Below are positions 29,387 to 38,063 of a DNA stretch of 64,000 bases, one piece after another. Both the position numbers and the translations under genes were made by a program. Position 1 is the first letter of the stretch, and every line of letters begins with the position of its first letter. The DNA is from Streptomyces sp. NRRL F-2580 (GTDB lineage Bacteria; Actinomycetota; Actinomycetes; Streptomycetales; Streptomycetaceae). The DNA is taken from positions 186,001 to 250,000 of the forward strand of contig NZ_JOIR01000010.1 of the NCBI RefSeq assembly GCF_000720115.1. Reading direction: 5' to 3'. The notes beneath the pieces are model-generated. The model saw only the letters and a program-made list of their open reading frames with translations, ran no database searches and had not been told where the DNA came from.

Positions 29387-30214
29387 GTGGGTGGTGTGGT
29401 CGGTCACGTGCGCGGGGGCGGGGGAGGGGCGGGCGGGGGGTTGCGGCGGGGCGGGCTCGATTCGGGGCAAAAGGGGGCTCGCCCCGCTCACCAACCGGCG
29501 CACCTGGCCCTGCTGGCCACCGCCTGCGGCTCCGACAAGGCCGACACCAAGGCCGATGCCAAGCCGTCGGCGCCCGCCTCCTCGTCGGCCCCGGCCGCCC
29601 CGGCCGCCAAGGCGAAGACGGACGCCGAGCTGTCCGCCCTGATCCTGACCAAGGCCGATCTGCCGGACCACGTGGTCGTCGCCGTCCCGAAGGACGAGGT
29701 GGCGATCGGTGAGGCCGCGAAGGGCGACAAGGCCGAGTGCCAGCCCGTGGTCAGGACGCAGGGCACGGCCACCGTCGGTACGGCCGCCGGTGTGGCGCGG
29801 ATGAAGGCCGTCGCCAAGCCCAAGGAGGGCGCCGGCGCCGAGGACGCGGCCACCGCGGGGCTGAAGGCCCTCGCCGGCACCCGGACCTCGGTGACCCTCG
29901 CCTCGTACGAGGGCAAGGGCGCGGAGGAGGCCTTCGCGGCCGTCAAGACCGCGGCCACCGCGTGCGCGGGCGGTTTCTCGCTGACGATGGAGGGCGAGAA
30001 CACCAAGATCGACAAGGTGGTGTCCTCCGCTGCCACCGGGGGCGACGAGGCGATCGCCCTGACGCTGGAGGCCGACGTCGAGGGCACGAAGGTCACGACC
30101 GAGACCGTCGTCGTCCGCAAGGGCAACGTGCTGGCCACCCACACCGCGTCGGCCCTGGGCGTCGCGGAGAAGCCGACCGCCATCGTGGCCGCGCAGGTGA
30201 AGAAGCTCGGCTGA
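29387..30214 (+). CDS. Lipoprotein-like protein with abnormal N-terminus
   Basis: The C-terminal 230 residues look like a normal Streptomyces lipoprotein: [14 protein letters not shown] (lipobox and mature N-terminus), an Ala/Pro/Ser linker, then an unknown globular domain with two further Cys. The 40 residues before the lipobox (Gly/Arg-rich, no positive n-region plus hydrophobic stretch) cannot be a signal peptide, and no in-frame start produces one. The 5' end may be deleted, frameshifted or mis-assembled, so the listed start is nominal. A good terminator follows. Confidence 0.5.
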   Translation: MGGVVGHVRGGGGGAGGGLRRGGLDSGQKGARPAHQPAHLALLATACGSDKADTKADAKPSAPASSSAPAAPAAKAKTDAELSALILTKADLPDHVVVAVPKDEVAIGEAAKGDKAECQPVVRTQGTATVGTAAGVARMKAVAKPKEGAGAEDAATAGLKALAGTRTSVTLASYEGKGAEEAFAAVKTAATACAGGFSLTMEGENTKIDKVVSSAATGGDEAIALTLEADVEGTKVTTETVVVRKGNVLATHTASALGVAEKPTAIVAAQVKKLG

Positions 30215-30234
30215 ACCCCGCCCGACCGAACGGC

Positions 30235-30268
30235 AACCCCGCTCCGGCTCAGTCGCCGGGGCGGGGTT
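30235..30268 (+). terminator. Terminator before glmS
   Basis: Arms 30235-30247 and 30256-30268 pair over 13 bp with one G-U, followed by a TTTT run and a T-rich stretch (cgtcttgttc). This is one of the few U-tract terminators in the window. Confidence 0.8.
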
Positions 30269-30322
30269 TTCGTCTTGTTCAGGTACGGGGCGCAGGGCCA
30301 ACTACGGCGTACGCTGCGGCCT

Positions 30323-32170
30323 ATGTGCGGAATTGTGGGTTACGTGGGAGCGCAGTCTGCGCTCGATGTGGTCATCGCCGGACTCAAGCGGCTGGAGTAC
30401 CGCGGCTACGACTCGGCAGGGGTCGCCGTGCTCTCGGACGGCAGCCTGGCCGCCGCCAAGAAGGCCGGCAAGCTCGTCAATCTGGAGAAGGAACTGGTCG
30501 GGCACCCGCTGCCGGCCGGCTCCACGGGACTCGGGCACACCCGGTGGGCGACCCACGGCGGGCCCACCGACGCCAACGCCCACCCGCACCTCGACAACTC
30601 GGGGCGGGTCGCCGTCGTGCACAACGGCATCATCGAGAACTTCGCCGAGCTGCGGGCCGAACTCGCCGAGCGCGGACACCGGCTGGAGTCCGAGACGGAC
30701 ACCGAGGTCGTGGCGCACCTGCTGGCCGAGCACTTCTCGGCGACGGGCGACCTCGCGGAGTCCATGCGGCAGGTGTGCCGGCGTCTGCAGGGCGCCTTCA
30801 CGCTGGTCGCCGTGCACGCCGACGAGCCGGACGTGGTGGTCGGCGCGCGCCGCAACTCGCCCTTGGTGGTGGGCGTCGGCGAAGGCGAGAACTTCCTCGC
30901 CTCGGACGTGGCCGCGTTCATCGCGCACACCCGGTCCGCGATCGAGCTCGGCCAGGACCAGGTCGTGGAGCTGCGCCGCGAAGGGGTCACGGTGACCACC
31001 TTCGACGGTGCGCCCGCGGACGTGCGGGCGTACCACGTGGACTGGGACGCCTCGGCGGCCGAGAAGGGCGGCTACGACTACTTCATGCTCAAGGAGATCG
31101 CCGAGCAGCCGAAGGCCGTCGCCGACACCCTCCTGGGCAGGATCGACGCGAGCGGCTCGCTGACCCTGGACGAGGTGCGCATCCCGGTCTCGGTGCTCCG
31201 GGAGGTCGACAAGGTCGTGATCGTGGCGTGCGGTACGGCCTACCACGCGGGCATGATCGCGAAGCTGGCCATCGAGCACTGGACGCGCATCCCGTGCGAG
31301 ACGGAGCTGGCGAGCGAGTTCCGCTACCGCGACCCGATCCTGGACCAGCGGACGCTGGTCGTCGCGATCTCCCAGTCCGGCGAGACCATGGACACCCTGA
31401 TGGCGCTGCGGCACGCGCGCGAGCAGGGGGCCAGGGTGCTGGCCGTCTGCAACACGAACGGGTCCACGATCCCGCGCGAATCGGATGCCGTGCTCTACAC
31501 GCACGCGGGTCCGGAGGTGGCCGTCGCCTCGACGAAGGCGTTCCTGACGCAGCTGGTCGCCTGCTACCTCGTGGCGCTGTACCTCGGGCAGGTGCGGGGG
31601 ACGAAGTGGGGCGACGAGATCCAGGCCGTGGTCCGCGAACTGTCGGACATCGCCGCGGCGGTGGACACCGTACTGGAGACCATGGAGCCGGTACGGCAGC
31701 TCGCGCGCTCCCTCGCCGACAAGAACACCGTGCTGTTCCTGGGCCGCCACGTCGGCTACCCGGTGGCGCTGGAGGGCGCGCTCAAGCTCAAGGAGCTCGC
31801 GTACATGCACGCCGAGGGCTTCGCGGCGGGCGAGCTCAAGCACGGGCCGATCGCGCTGATCGAGAAGGACCTGCCGGTGGTCGTGGTCGTGCCGTCGCCG
31901 CGCGGACGTTCCGTGCTCCACGACAAGATCGTGTCGAACATCCAGGAGATCCGGGCGCGCGGGGCGCGGACCATCGTGATCGCGGAGGAGGGCGACGAGG
32001 CGGTCGTCCCGTACGCCGACCACCTGATCCGGATCCCGGCGACGCCGACGCTGCTCCAGCCGCTGGTGGCGACCGTGCCCTTGCAGGTCTTCGCGTGCGA
32101 ACTGGCGACGGCGCGGGGGAACGAGGTGGACCAGCCGCGTAACCTCGCAAAGTCCGTGACCGTGGAGTAG
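30323..32170 (+). CDS. glmS: Glucosamine-6-phosphate synthase (isomerising)
   Basis: Makes glucosamine-6-P from fructose-6-P and glutamine. The N-terminal Ntn glutaminase domain begins MCGIVGYVG, with Cys2 as nucleophile, so ATG 30323 is required (the upstream ATG at 30275 would block it). Two SIS domains follow (ISQSGETMDTLMAL; FLGRHVGYPVALEGALKLKE). The C-terminus NLAKSVTVE is canonical. It has 615 residues. There is no sign of a glmS ribozyme upstream. Confidence 0.98.
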   Translation: MCGIVGYVGAQSALDVVIAGLKRLEYRGYDSAGVAVLSDGSLAAAKKAGKLVNLEKELVGHPLPAGSTGLGHTRWATHGGPTDANAHPHLDNSGRVAVVHNGIIENFAELRAELAERGHRLESETDTEVVAHLLAEHFSATGDLAESMRQVCRRLQGAFTLVAVHADEPDVVVGARRNSPLVVGVGEGENFLASDVAAFIAHTRSAIELGQDQVVELRREGVTVTTFDGAPADVRAYHVDWDASAAEKGGYDYFMLKEIAEQPKAVADTLLGRIDASGSLTLDEVRIPVSVLREVDKVVIVACGTAYHAGMIAKLAIEHWTRIPCETELASEFRYRDPILDQRTLVVAISQSGETMDTLMALRHAREQGARVLAVCNTNGSTIPRESDAVLYTHAGPEVAVASTKAFLTQLVACYLVALYLGQVRGTKWGDEIQAVVRELSDIAAAVDTVLETMEPVRQLARSLADKNTVLFLGRHVGYPVALEGALKLKELAYMHAEGFAAGELKHGPIALIEKDLPVVVVVPSPRGRSVLHDKIVSNIQEIRARGARTIVIAEEGDEAVVPYADHLIRIPATPTLLQPLVATVPLQVFACELATARGNEVDQPRNLAKSVTVE

Positions 32171-32193
32171 TGACCTGGATGGAGCTGTAGCAC

Positions 32194-32562
32194 GTGATTA
32201 TCGGCGTCGGGATCGACGTGGCGGAGATCGAACGGTTCGGCGCGGCGCTGGAGCGCACGCCGGGCCTCGCGCGGCGGCTGTTCGTCGACGCCGAGTTGAC
32301 GCTGGCGAGCGGTGAGCGGCGCGGGACCGCCTCGCTCGCCGCGCGGTTCGCCGCGAAGGAGGCCCTGGCCAAGGCGCTCGGCGCGCCCGCCGGGATGCTG
32401 TGGACCGACGCCGAGGTGTACGTGGAGGACAGTGGGCAGCCGCGGCTGCGGGTGTCGGGGACGGTCGAGGCGCGGGCGCTGGCGCTGGGGGTGAAGTCGT
32501 GGCACATCTCGCTGAGCCACGACGCCGGCGTCGCCTCCGCCGTGGTGATCGCCGAGGGCTGA
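32194..32562 (+). CDS. acpS: Holo-[acyl-carrier-protein] synthase
   Basis: Transfers phosphopantetheine from CoA to acyl carrier proteins. [13 protein letters not shown] (Mg-binding Asp) and [13 protein letters not shown] are the two family motifs. It has 122 residues with a GTG start at 32194, 23 bp after glmS. The next gene follows closely, so glmS-acpS-nnr may be one unit. Confidence 0.97.
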   Translation: MIIGVGIDVAEIERFGAALERTPGLARRLFVDAELTLASGERRGTASLAARFAAKEALAKALGAPAGMLWTDAEVYVEDSGQPRLRVSGTVEARALALGVKSWHISLSHDAGVASAVVIAEG

Positions 32563-32588
32563 CGCCCGCCGTGGGGCAGGCTGGTGCC

Positions 32589-33977
32589 ATGCGTACTGCT
32601 TACAGCGTGGAGACCGTACGGGCCGCCGAGCGGGAGCTGATGGCCCGGCTGCCCGAAGGCGCCCTGATGCAGCGGGCGGCGGCCGGACTGGCCGCCGTCT
32701 GCGCGGGGCTGCTCGGACGGGTGTACGGGTCCCGGACCGTGCTGCTGGTCGGGCCCGGCGACAACGGGGGTGACGCGCTCTACGCCGGGGCGCGCCTCGC
32801 CCGGCGCGGGGCCGCGGTGACGGCGGTGCCGATGGACCCCGAACGGATGCACCCGGGCGGGCTGGCCGCGCTGCGGGCCGCCGGCGGCCGGGTCGAGGAG
32901 GCCGTCCCGCACCGCGCGGACCTCGTACTCGACGGGCTGCTCGGGATCGGCGGGCGGGGCGGGCTGCGGCCTGCGGCGGCCGCGCTCGTGGAACGGATCC
33001 CGTCGGGGGTCCCGGTGGTGGCCGTGGACCTGCCGAGCGGGGTGGACGCGGACACCGGCGAGGTGGCGGGGCCTGCCGTCACGGCCGACGTGACGGTGAC
33101 CTTCGGGGCGTACAAGCCCGGTCTGCTGATCGATCCCGGGGCCTCGCGAGCGGGGGTGGTGCGGCTGGTGGACATCGGGCTGGAGCTGCCGTCGCCGCAG
33201 GTGGAGGCGTTGCAGCACGCGGACGTCGCGGGGCTGCTGCCGGTGCCCACGGCGTCGAGCGACAAGTACCGGCGGGGCGTGGTCGGGATCGTCGCAGGCT
33301 CCGCGCAGTACCCGGGCGCGGCCGTACTGACCGTGGCGGGGGCCCTGCGGGGCGGTGCGGGTGCGGTGCGGTACGTGGGGCCGGCGGCGGAGGCCGTGCT
33401 CGCGCGGTACCCGGAGACGCTGATCGGGCCCGGCCGGGTGCAGGCCTGGGTGGTCGGGCCGGGACTGGGGGAGGGCCGCGCGGGCGAGGTCGCGGACCTG
33501 CTCGCGGGCGACGTACCGGTGCTGGTCGACGCGGACGGGCTGCGCGGGCTGGACGCGGACGTGCTGCGGGCCCGGACGGCCCCGACGCTGCTGACCCCGC
33601 ACGCGGGGGAGGCGGCGGCGCTGCTGGGGGTGTCGCGGGAGTCGGTGGAGGCGGGGCGGCTGGGGGCGGTGCGGAGGCTGGCGTCCCGGTACGGGGCGAC
33701 GGTCCTGCTGAAGGGGTCGACGACGCTGGTCGCCTCCGGCGGTTGCGCGGTTCGGGTGAATCCGACGGGGAGTTCGTGGCTGGCCACCGCAGGCAGCGGG
33801 GACGTGTTGTCGGGGCTGGCGGGGTCGTTGCTGGCGGCGGGCCTGTCGGGGGCGGACGCGGGTGCGGTGGCGGCGTACCTCCACGGCCTGGCCGCCAGAC
33901 TCACCGGCGGCCCCCTTCTGGCCCACCACCTGGCCGAAGCCCTCCCCACCGCGTGGCGCAACGCCGCCCGCCCGTGA
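32589..33977 (+). CDS. nnr: Bifunctional NAD(P)H-hydrate epimerase / ADP-dependent dehydratase
   Basis: Repairs hydrated NAD(P)H. The N-terminal YjeF-type epimerase domain (about 1-215) contains VGPGDNGGDALYAGARLA. The C-terminal ribokinase-like dehydratase domain (about 225-460) contains LTPHAGEAAALLG and the anion-hole motif ATAGSGDVLSG. It has 462 residues. ATG 32589 gives the family-like N-terminus. Confidence 0.95.
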   Translation: MRTAYSVETVRAAERELMARLPEGALMQRAAAGLAAVCAGLLGRVYGSRTVLLVGPGDNGGDALYAGARLARRGAAVTAVPMDPERMHPGGLAALRAAGGRVEEAVPHRADLVLDGLLGIGGRGGLRPAAAALVERIPSGVPVVAVDLPSGVDADTGEVAGPAVTADVTVTFGAYKPGLLIDPGASRAGVVRLVDIGLELPSPQVEALQHADVAGLLPVPTASSDKYRRGVVGIVAGSAQYPGAAVLTVAGALRGGAGAVRYVGPAAEAVLARYPETLIGPGRVQAWVVGPGLGEGRAGEVADLLAGDVPVLVDADGLRGLDADVLRARTAPTLLTPHAGEAAALLGVSRESVEAGRLGAVRRLASRYGATVLLKGSTTLVASGGCAVRVNPTGSSWLATAGSGDVLSGLAGSLLAAGLSGADAGAVAAYLHGLAARLTGGPLLAHHLAEALPTAWRNAARP

Positions 33978-34013
33978 CCTCGCGCCGCGCCGCTGCCGGG
34001 GGCCGGCCCCCGG

Positions 34014-34042
34014 AGCCCCGCGCCTCAAACGCCGGCGGGGCT
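34014..34042 (+). repeat. Dispersed Streptomyces palindromic intergenic element
   Basis: Arms AGCCCCGC (34014-34021) and GCGGGGCT (34035-34042) flank the core cctcaaacgccgg. From memory this hairpin is scattered through Streptomyces intergenic regions. It lies between nnr and alr and may act as a terminator. Confidence 0.5.
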
Positions 34043-34119
34043 GGAATGGCGCGGCGAAGCCGGAGGGGCGCGGGGGCTGAAAGGCAGGGCAGGGTGGGGG
34101 TTCTGAGAGACTGGGGGCG

Positions 34120-35256
34120 ATGAACGAGACACCGACGCGCGTGTACGCCGAGATCGATCTTGGTGCTGTACGGGAGAACGTGCGCGCACTGCGCGAGCGG
34201 GCACCCCGGGCCGAGTTGATGGCCGTGGTCAAGGCGAACGCCTACGGACACGGGGCCCTGGAGTGCGCCAAGGCCGCCCAGGAGGCCGGTGCCACCTGGC
34301 TGGGGACGGCCACGCCCGACGAGGCCCTCGCGCTCCGCGCCGCCGGCATCCGGGGGCGCCTCATGTGCTGGCTGTGGACCCCCGGCGGGCCCTGGCGGGA
34401 GGCCGTCGAGGCCGACATCGACGTGTCCGTCAGCGGTATGTGGGCCCTCGACGAGGTACGCGCGGCAGCCCGCGCGGCGGGCCGGACCGCGCGCATCCAG
34501 CTCAAGGCCGACACCGGCCTCGGCCGCAACGGCTGCCAGCCCGCCGAATGGGAGGCCCTGGTCGGGGCGGCCGTCGCCGCCCAGGCCGAGGGGACCGTCC
34601 GGGTCACCGGCGTCTGGTCGCACTTCGCCTGCGCCGACGAGCCCGGCCACCCCTCCATCCAGCTCCAGCTCGCCGCCTTCCGCGACATGCTGGCGTACGC
34701 CGAGAAGGAGGGCGTCGAGCCCGAGGTCCGGCACATCGCCAATTCGCCGGCCACCCTCACCCTGCCCGAGTCCCACTTCGACCTGGTGCGCTGCGGGCTG
34801 GCCGTCTACGGGGTCTCGCCCGCGCCCGAGCTCGGCACCCCGGCCCAGCTGGGCCTGCGGCCCGCGATGACCCTCAAGGCCTCCCTGGCCCTGGTCAAGA
34901 CCGTCCCCGCCGGGCACGGCGTCAGCTACGGCCACCACTACGTCACCGGGACCGAGACGAACCTCGCGCTGGTCCCGGCCGGCTACGCCGACGGCATCCC
35001 GCGGAACGCCTCCGGGCGCGGTCCGGTGCTCGTCGCCGGCCGGATCCGCCAGGTCGCCGGGCGCGTCGCCATGGACCAGTTCGTGGTCGACTTGGATGGA
35101 GACCACGCCCTCGTCGGCGACGAAGCCGTCATCTTCGGGGACGCGGAACGCGGTGAACCCACCGCCGAGGACTGGGCACAAGCGGCGCACACGATCGCGT
35201 ATGAGATCGTCACCCGTATCGGTGGCCGTGTGCCCCGGGTGTACCTGGGCGGCTGA
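34120..35256 (+). CDS. alr: Alanine racemase
   Basis: PLP enzyme that makes D-Ala for peptidoglycan. PLP-binding K38 lies in AVVKANAYGHG, and the catalytic Tyr is Y270 in GVSYGHHY. The C-terminal domain ends with RIGGRVPRVYLGG. It has 378 residues, the usual length. It starts the alr-hydrolase-tsaE series. Confidence 0.97.
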   Translation: MNETPTRVYAEIDLGAVRENVRALRERAPRAELMAVVKANAYGHGALECAKAAQEAGATWLGTATPDEALALRAAGIRGRLMCWLWTPGGPWREAVEADIDVSVSGMWALDEVRAAARAAGRTARIQLKADTGLGRNGCQPAEWEALVGAAVAAQAEGTVRVTGVWSHFACADEPGHPSIQLQLAAFRDMLAYAEKEGVEPEVRHIANSPATLTLPESHFDLVRCGLAVYGVSPAPELGTPAQLGLRPAMTLKASLALVKTVPAGHGVSYGHHYVTGTETNLALVPAGYADGIPRNASGRGPVLVAGRIRQVAGRVAMDQFVVDLDGDHALVGDEAVIFGDAERGEPTAEDWAQAAHTIAYEIVTRIGGRVPRVYLGG

Positions 35257-35279
35257 GCGAGCGGAGTGAGGGCGGCGGC

Positions 35280-36464
35280 GTGAGCGAGAACTGGCGCAAG
35301 GCCGGCTGGGCCGGCGCCGCCATCGGCGTGATAGCCGCAGGCGCGGCGGCCGGTGTCGCGGTCGAGCGGATCACCGTGGGGCGCGGCATGCGCATGAAGG
35401 CGCGCCTGGCCCTCGACGCCGCCGGGGACTACGGCTCCCTGCGCGGCACCGAGGGGACCTGCCGGGCCGAGGACGCCACCGAGCTGTACTACGAGGTCGA
35501 AGAGGTGCCCGACGAGGGCAAGCGGCGCCGGCTGCGGCGCAAGGCCGCGTCCCCGGCCACCGTCGTCTTCTGCCACGGCTACTGCCTCAGCCAGGACTCC
35601 TGGCACTTCCAGCGCGCCGCCCTGCGCGGAATGGTCCGCGCGGTCTACTGGGACCAGCGCAGCCACGGCCGCAGCGCCCGCGGCCTCGCCCAGGCGGACG
35701 GCGAGCCGCTGACCATGGAGCAGCTCGGCCGCGACCTGAAGACCGTCATCGACGCCGCCGCCCCCGAGGGCCCGCTGATCCTCGTGGGTCACTCGATGGG
35801 CGGAATGACCATCATGGGATTCGCCGAGCAGTTCCCCGACCTGGTGCGCGAGCGCGTGGTCGGCGTGGCCCTGGTCGGTACCTCCAGCGGCCGCCTCGGC
35901 GAGGTGACGTACGGGCTGCCGTCCGTCGGGGTGGGCGCCGTGCGCCGGATCCTGCCGGGCGTGCTGAGGGCGCTCGGCTCGCAGGTGGAGCTGGTGGAGA
36001 AGGGCCGCCGGGCCACCGCCGACCTGTTCGCCGGCATGATCAAGATGTACTCCTTCGGCTCCCGGGACGTGGACCCGGGCGTCACGCGCTTCGCGGAGCG
36101 GCTCATCGAGGCCACCCCGATCGACGTGGTCGCCGAGTTCTACCCGGCCTTCCAGACCCACGACAAGACGGCCGCGCTCCGGCTGTTCGCGGACATCCCG
36201 GTCACCGTCATCGCCGGCGACAAGGACATGATCACTCCGCCGGGGCACAGCGTGGCCATCAAGGAGGCGCTGCCCGGCGCCGACCTCGTGGTCCTGGAGT
36301 CCACCGGCCACCTGATGATGCTGGAGCGCCCGGAGACCGTGACGCGGCTGCTCACCGGACTGCTGGCGCAGACCGGCGCGGTCCCGGTCCCCACACCGAC
36401 TAACGTTGGCGCGCATGGAAGAAGTACCGCTGGAAGCACAGCGCAGCCAGGCGCCGGCACCTGA
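35280..36464 (+). CDS. Alpha/beta hydrolase, membrane-anchored
   Basis: A 394-residue alpha/beta hydrolase with one N-terminal hydrophobic segment (about residues 9-28, rich in Gly/Ala), probably a membrane anchor. The nucleophile elbow is GHSMGG. The acid is likely in VIAGDKDMITPP and the His in STGHLMMLERPE. The oxyanion motif region is FCHGYCLSQDSW. The substrate is unknown. Genes of this type are placed between alr and tsaE in many actinobacteria. It overlaps tsaE by 50 bp. Confidence 0.9.
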   Translation: MSENWRKAGWAGAAIGVIAAGAAAGVAVERITVGRGMRMKARLALDAAGDYGSLRGTEGTCRAEDATELYYEVEEVPDEGKRRRLRRKAASPATVVFCHGYCLSQDSWHFQRAALRGMVRAVYWDQRSHGRSARGLAQADGEPLTMEQLGRDLKTVIDAAAPEGPLILVGHSMGGMTIMGFAEQFPDLVRERVVGVALVGTSSGRLGEVTYGLPSVGVGAVRRILPGVLRALGSQVELVEKGRRATADLFAGMIKMYSFGSRDVDPGVTRFAERLIEATPIDVVAEFYPAFQTHDKTAALRLFADIPVTVIAGDKDMITPPGHSVAIKEALPGADLVVLESTGHLMMLERPETVTRLLTGLLAQTGAVPVPTPTNVGAHGRSTAGSTAQPGAGT

Positions 36465-36981
36465 GGCCGAGGGCAGCGCAGAGACCCGGATCACCGTCGG
36501 CTCCCCGGACGCGATGCAGGAGTTGGGCCGCAGGATCGCCGCGCTGCTGCGCCCCGGCGACCTCGTCCTGCTGACCGGCGAGCTGGGGGCGGGCAAGACC
36601 ACGCTGACCCGCGGCCTGGGCGAGGGCCTGGGCGTGCGCGGGGCCGTGACCTCGCCGACCTTCGTGATCGCCCGCGTGCACCCCTCGCTGACCGGCGGGC
36701 CGGCGCTGGTGCACGTGGACGCGTACCGCCTGGGCGGCGGGCTGGACGAGATGGAGGATCTGGACCTCGACGTCTCGCTGCCCGAGTCCGTGGTCGTCGT
36801 GGAATGGGGCGACGGCAAGGTGGAGGAGCTCTCCGACGACCGCCTGCACGTGGTGATCGCGCGCGCGGTCGGCCACGAGGAGGTGCTGGACGACGTGCGC
36901 GAGGTCGCGGTGCGCGGGGTCGGGACGCGCTGGACCGCCGGGGCCGGGCTGGACTCACTGGCGGGCGCCTTCTCGGAGTAA
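36415..36981 (+). CDS. tsaE: tRNA t6A37 biosynthesis ATPase TsaE
   Basis: ATPase that drives the TsaBDE complex making N6-threonylcarbamoyl-A37 in tRNA. Walker A is GELGAGKTT, followed by SPTFVIARVH and HVDAYRLGG. It has 188 residues from ATG 36415; a TTG at 36406 is possible. Its partners tsaB and tsaD lie 1-2 kb downstream. Confidence 0.95.
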   Translation: MEEVPLEAQRSQAPAPEAEGSAETRITVGSPDAMQELGRRIAALLRPGDLVLLTGELGAGKTTLTRGLGEGLGVRGAVTSPTFVIARVHPSLTGGPALVHVDAYRLGGGLDEMEDLDLDVSLPESVVVVEWGDGKVEELSDDRLHVVIARAVGHEEVLDDVREVAVRGVGTRWTAGAGLDSLAGAFSE

Positions 36982-37097
36982 ACGTACCGACAACTCGTCG
37001 GCAAGATATTGCGCTGGTGGCAGCCCTCGTGGTGACATGGTACCGAGAGTTTCTTAGGTATGCCTAAGTTCGGTGTCCCGGGGTCCAGGAGGCAGCC

Positions 37098-37280
37098 ATG
37101 TCGGCACCAGCAGGAGCACAGCGCGATCCCCGCCCGTCCGTCGTCTCCATGCGGACGCTGCTCGCCGCCGGAGTGGCCGCCACCGCCGTCTCGACACCGC
37201 CCGCACGTGAACACGTGCCGGGCGGGCCCCAGGACGGCGCCGCACGCGAAGAGGCCGCTCCGGAATCCGAAGCGGCCTGA
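37098..37280 (+). CDS. Small Ala/Pro-rich protein of unknown function
   Basis: A 60-residue frame with a very good ribosome binding site: AGGAGG at 37087-37092, 5 nt before ATG 37098. It has a weak hydrophobic stretch (LLAAGVAATAV, residues 20-30), then a polar, acidic tail. No family is recognised. It could be a small membrane-associated or exported peptide. Support comes only from the RBS and codon bias. Confidence 0.5.
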   Translation: MSAPAGAQRDPRPSVVSMRTLLAAGVAATAVSTPPAREHVPGGPQDGAAREEAAPESEAA

Positions 37281-37318
37281 GTCGCAGTCGCACGTACGGG
37301 TGAAGGTCGGGGTTCCGG

Positions 37319-37876
37319 TCAGGGAACGACGACGACCTTCGAGTTGATCGTCGCGAAGGCCCACATCGCGTCGCCGTCGGCGCGCGTCATGCGGATCCCG
37401 CCGGTCTTCTTCGCCGCGTCGGGCGCCGGCGTCGCGCCGTCCAGCCGGGCACTGAAACCGACCGCCACACCCTCGGCGGTGGCGAACCGCACGACGTGCT
37501 CGATCGGCACGCCGTCCGAGCCGGTGACCGAACCGGAGCGCGAACCGACGATGTAGGTGCCCGCCTTCGGATGCACCGTGCTCGGCATCACCGTGAACGA
37601 CTTCGGCTCCTGCCCGGCCTCGCCCACCAGCCACACCCGCTTTTGACCCACCGAGTACACGACGCGCGTCCCGGTGCCGGAGCCCTCCGGCACGGGCACC
37701 GGCTTCGCCGCGTCCTGCTTGGCGGCGGGCTGGCTCGGAGCGGGGGCCGGGTTCTGCGCGGCCGCCTTCGGGGGGCGCGGCGGCGCCGTGGCGGAGGCCT
37801 GGTAGCCGAGGAAACCGACCGCCGCCACCGCCACGATGGTGAGCCCGGCCACGATTCCCGAGCTGCTGCGTGCCAC
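37319..37876 (-). CDS. YkuD-like (L,D-transpeptidase fold) protein lacking the catalytic Cys
   Basis: A 185-residue protein with a membrane anchor near the N-terminus (GIVAGLTIVAVAAVGFLGY), an Ala/Pro linker and a C-terminal domain of about 115 residues. The segment TGGIRMTRADGDAMWAFATI lines up with the L,D-transpeptidase active-site strand (typically SHGCIRMS.AD). Here the Cys is Gly (GGG codon) and the preceding His is absent; no HG pair is seen upstream (IEHVVRF). It is therefore probably a pseudo-enzyme, perhaps binding the cell wall or a partner. GTG 37876 has GGTGGAG 4 nt upstream; GTG 37906 is an alternative. It lies between tsaE and tsaB on the opposite strand. Confidence 0.7.
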   Translation of the reverse strand: MARSSSGIVAGLTIVAVAAVGFLGYQASATAPPRPPKAAAQNPAPAPSQPAAKQDAAKPVPVPEGSGTGTRVVYSVGQKRVWLVGEAGQEPKSFTVMPSTVHPKAGTYIVGSRSGSVTGSDGVPIEHVVRFATAEGVAVGFSARLDGATPAPDAAKKTGGIRMTRADGDAMWAFATINSKVVVVP

Positions 37877-37910
37877 CTTGCTCCACCTCTCCGCGCTGAC
37901 CGACACCCCG

Positions 37911-37946
37911 ACCGATGCTTCGACCGATGACCGATGCTTCGACCGA
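37911..37946. repeat. 17-bp direct repeat upstream of the YkuD-like gene
   Basis: ACCGATGCTTCGACCGA occurs at 37911-37927 and again at 37930-37946. Related CGACCGA units continue to about 37970. It sits in the upstream region of the YkuD-like gene and before tsaB, and could be a binding site or slippage product. Confidence 0.7.
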
Positions 37947-38063
37947 CAGTTCGGCCGACGGCTCGACCGATACCTCAGTGATCCCTCGGTCGAAAGGTAG
38001 CAGCCGCCCCCCTTTTTCGACCGGCCGCAAGGGGCGCGGCCGCCGGAGTCGTAGGCTGTTCGC

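Noticed and set aside
30270..30322. glmS ribozyme or riboswitch upstream of glmS
   Set aside because: The space between terminator and start is about 54 bp, too short for the known ribozyme, and no conserved core is visible.
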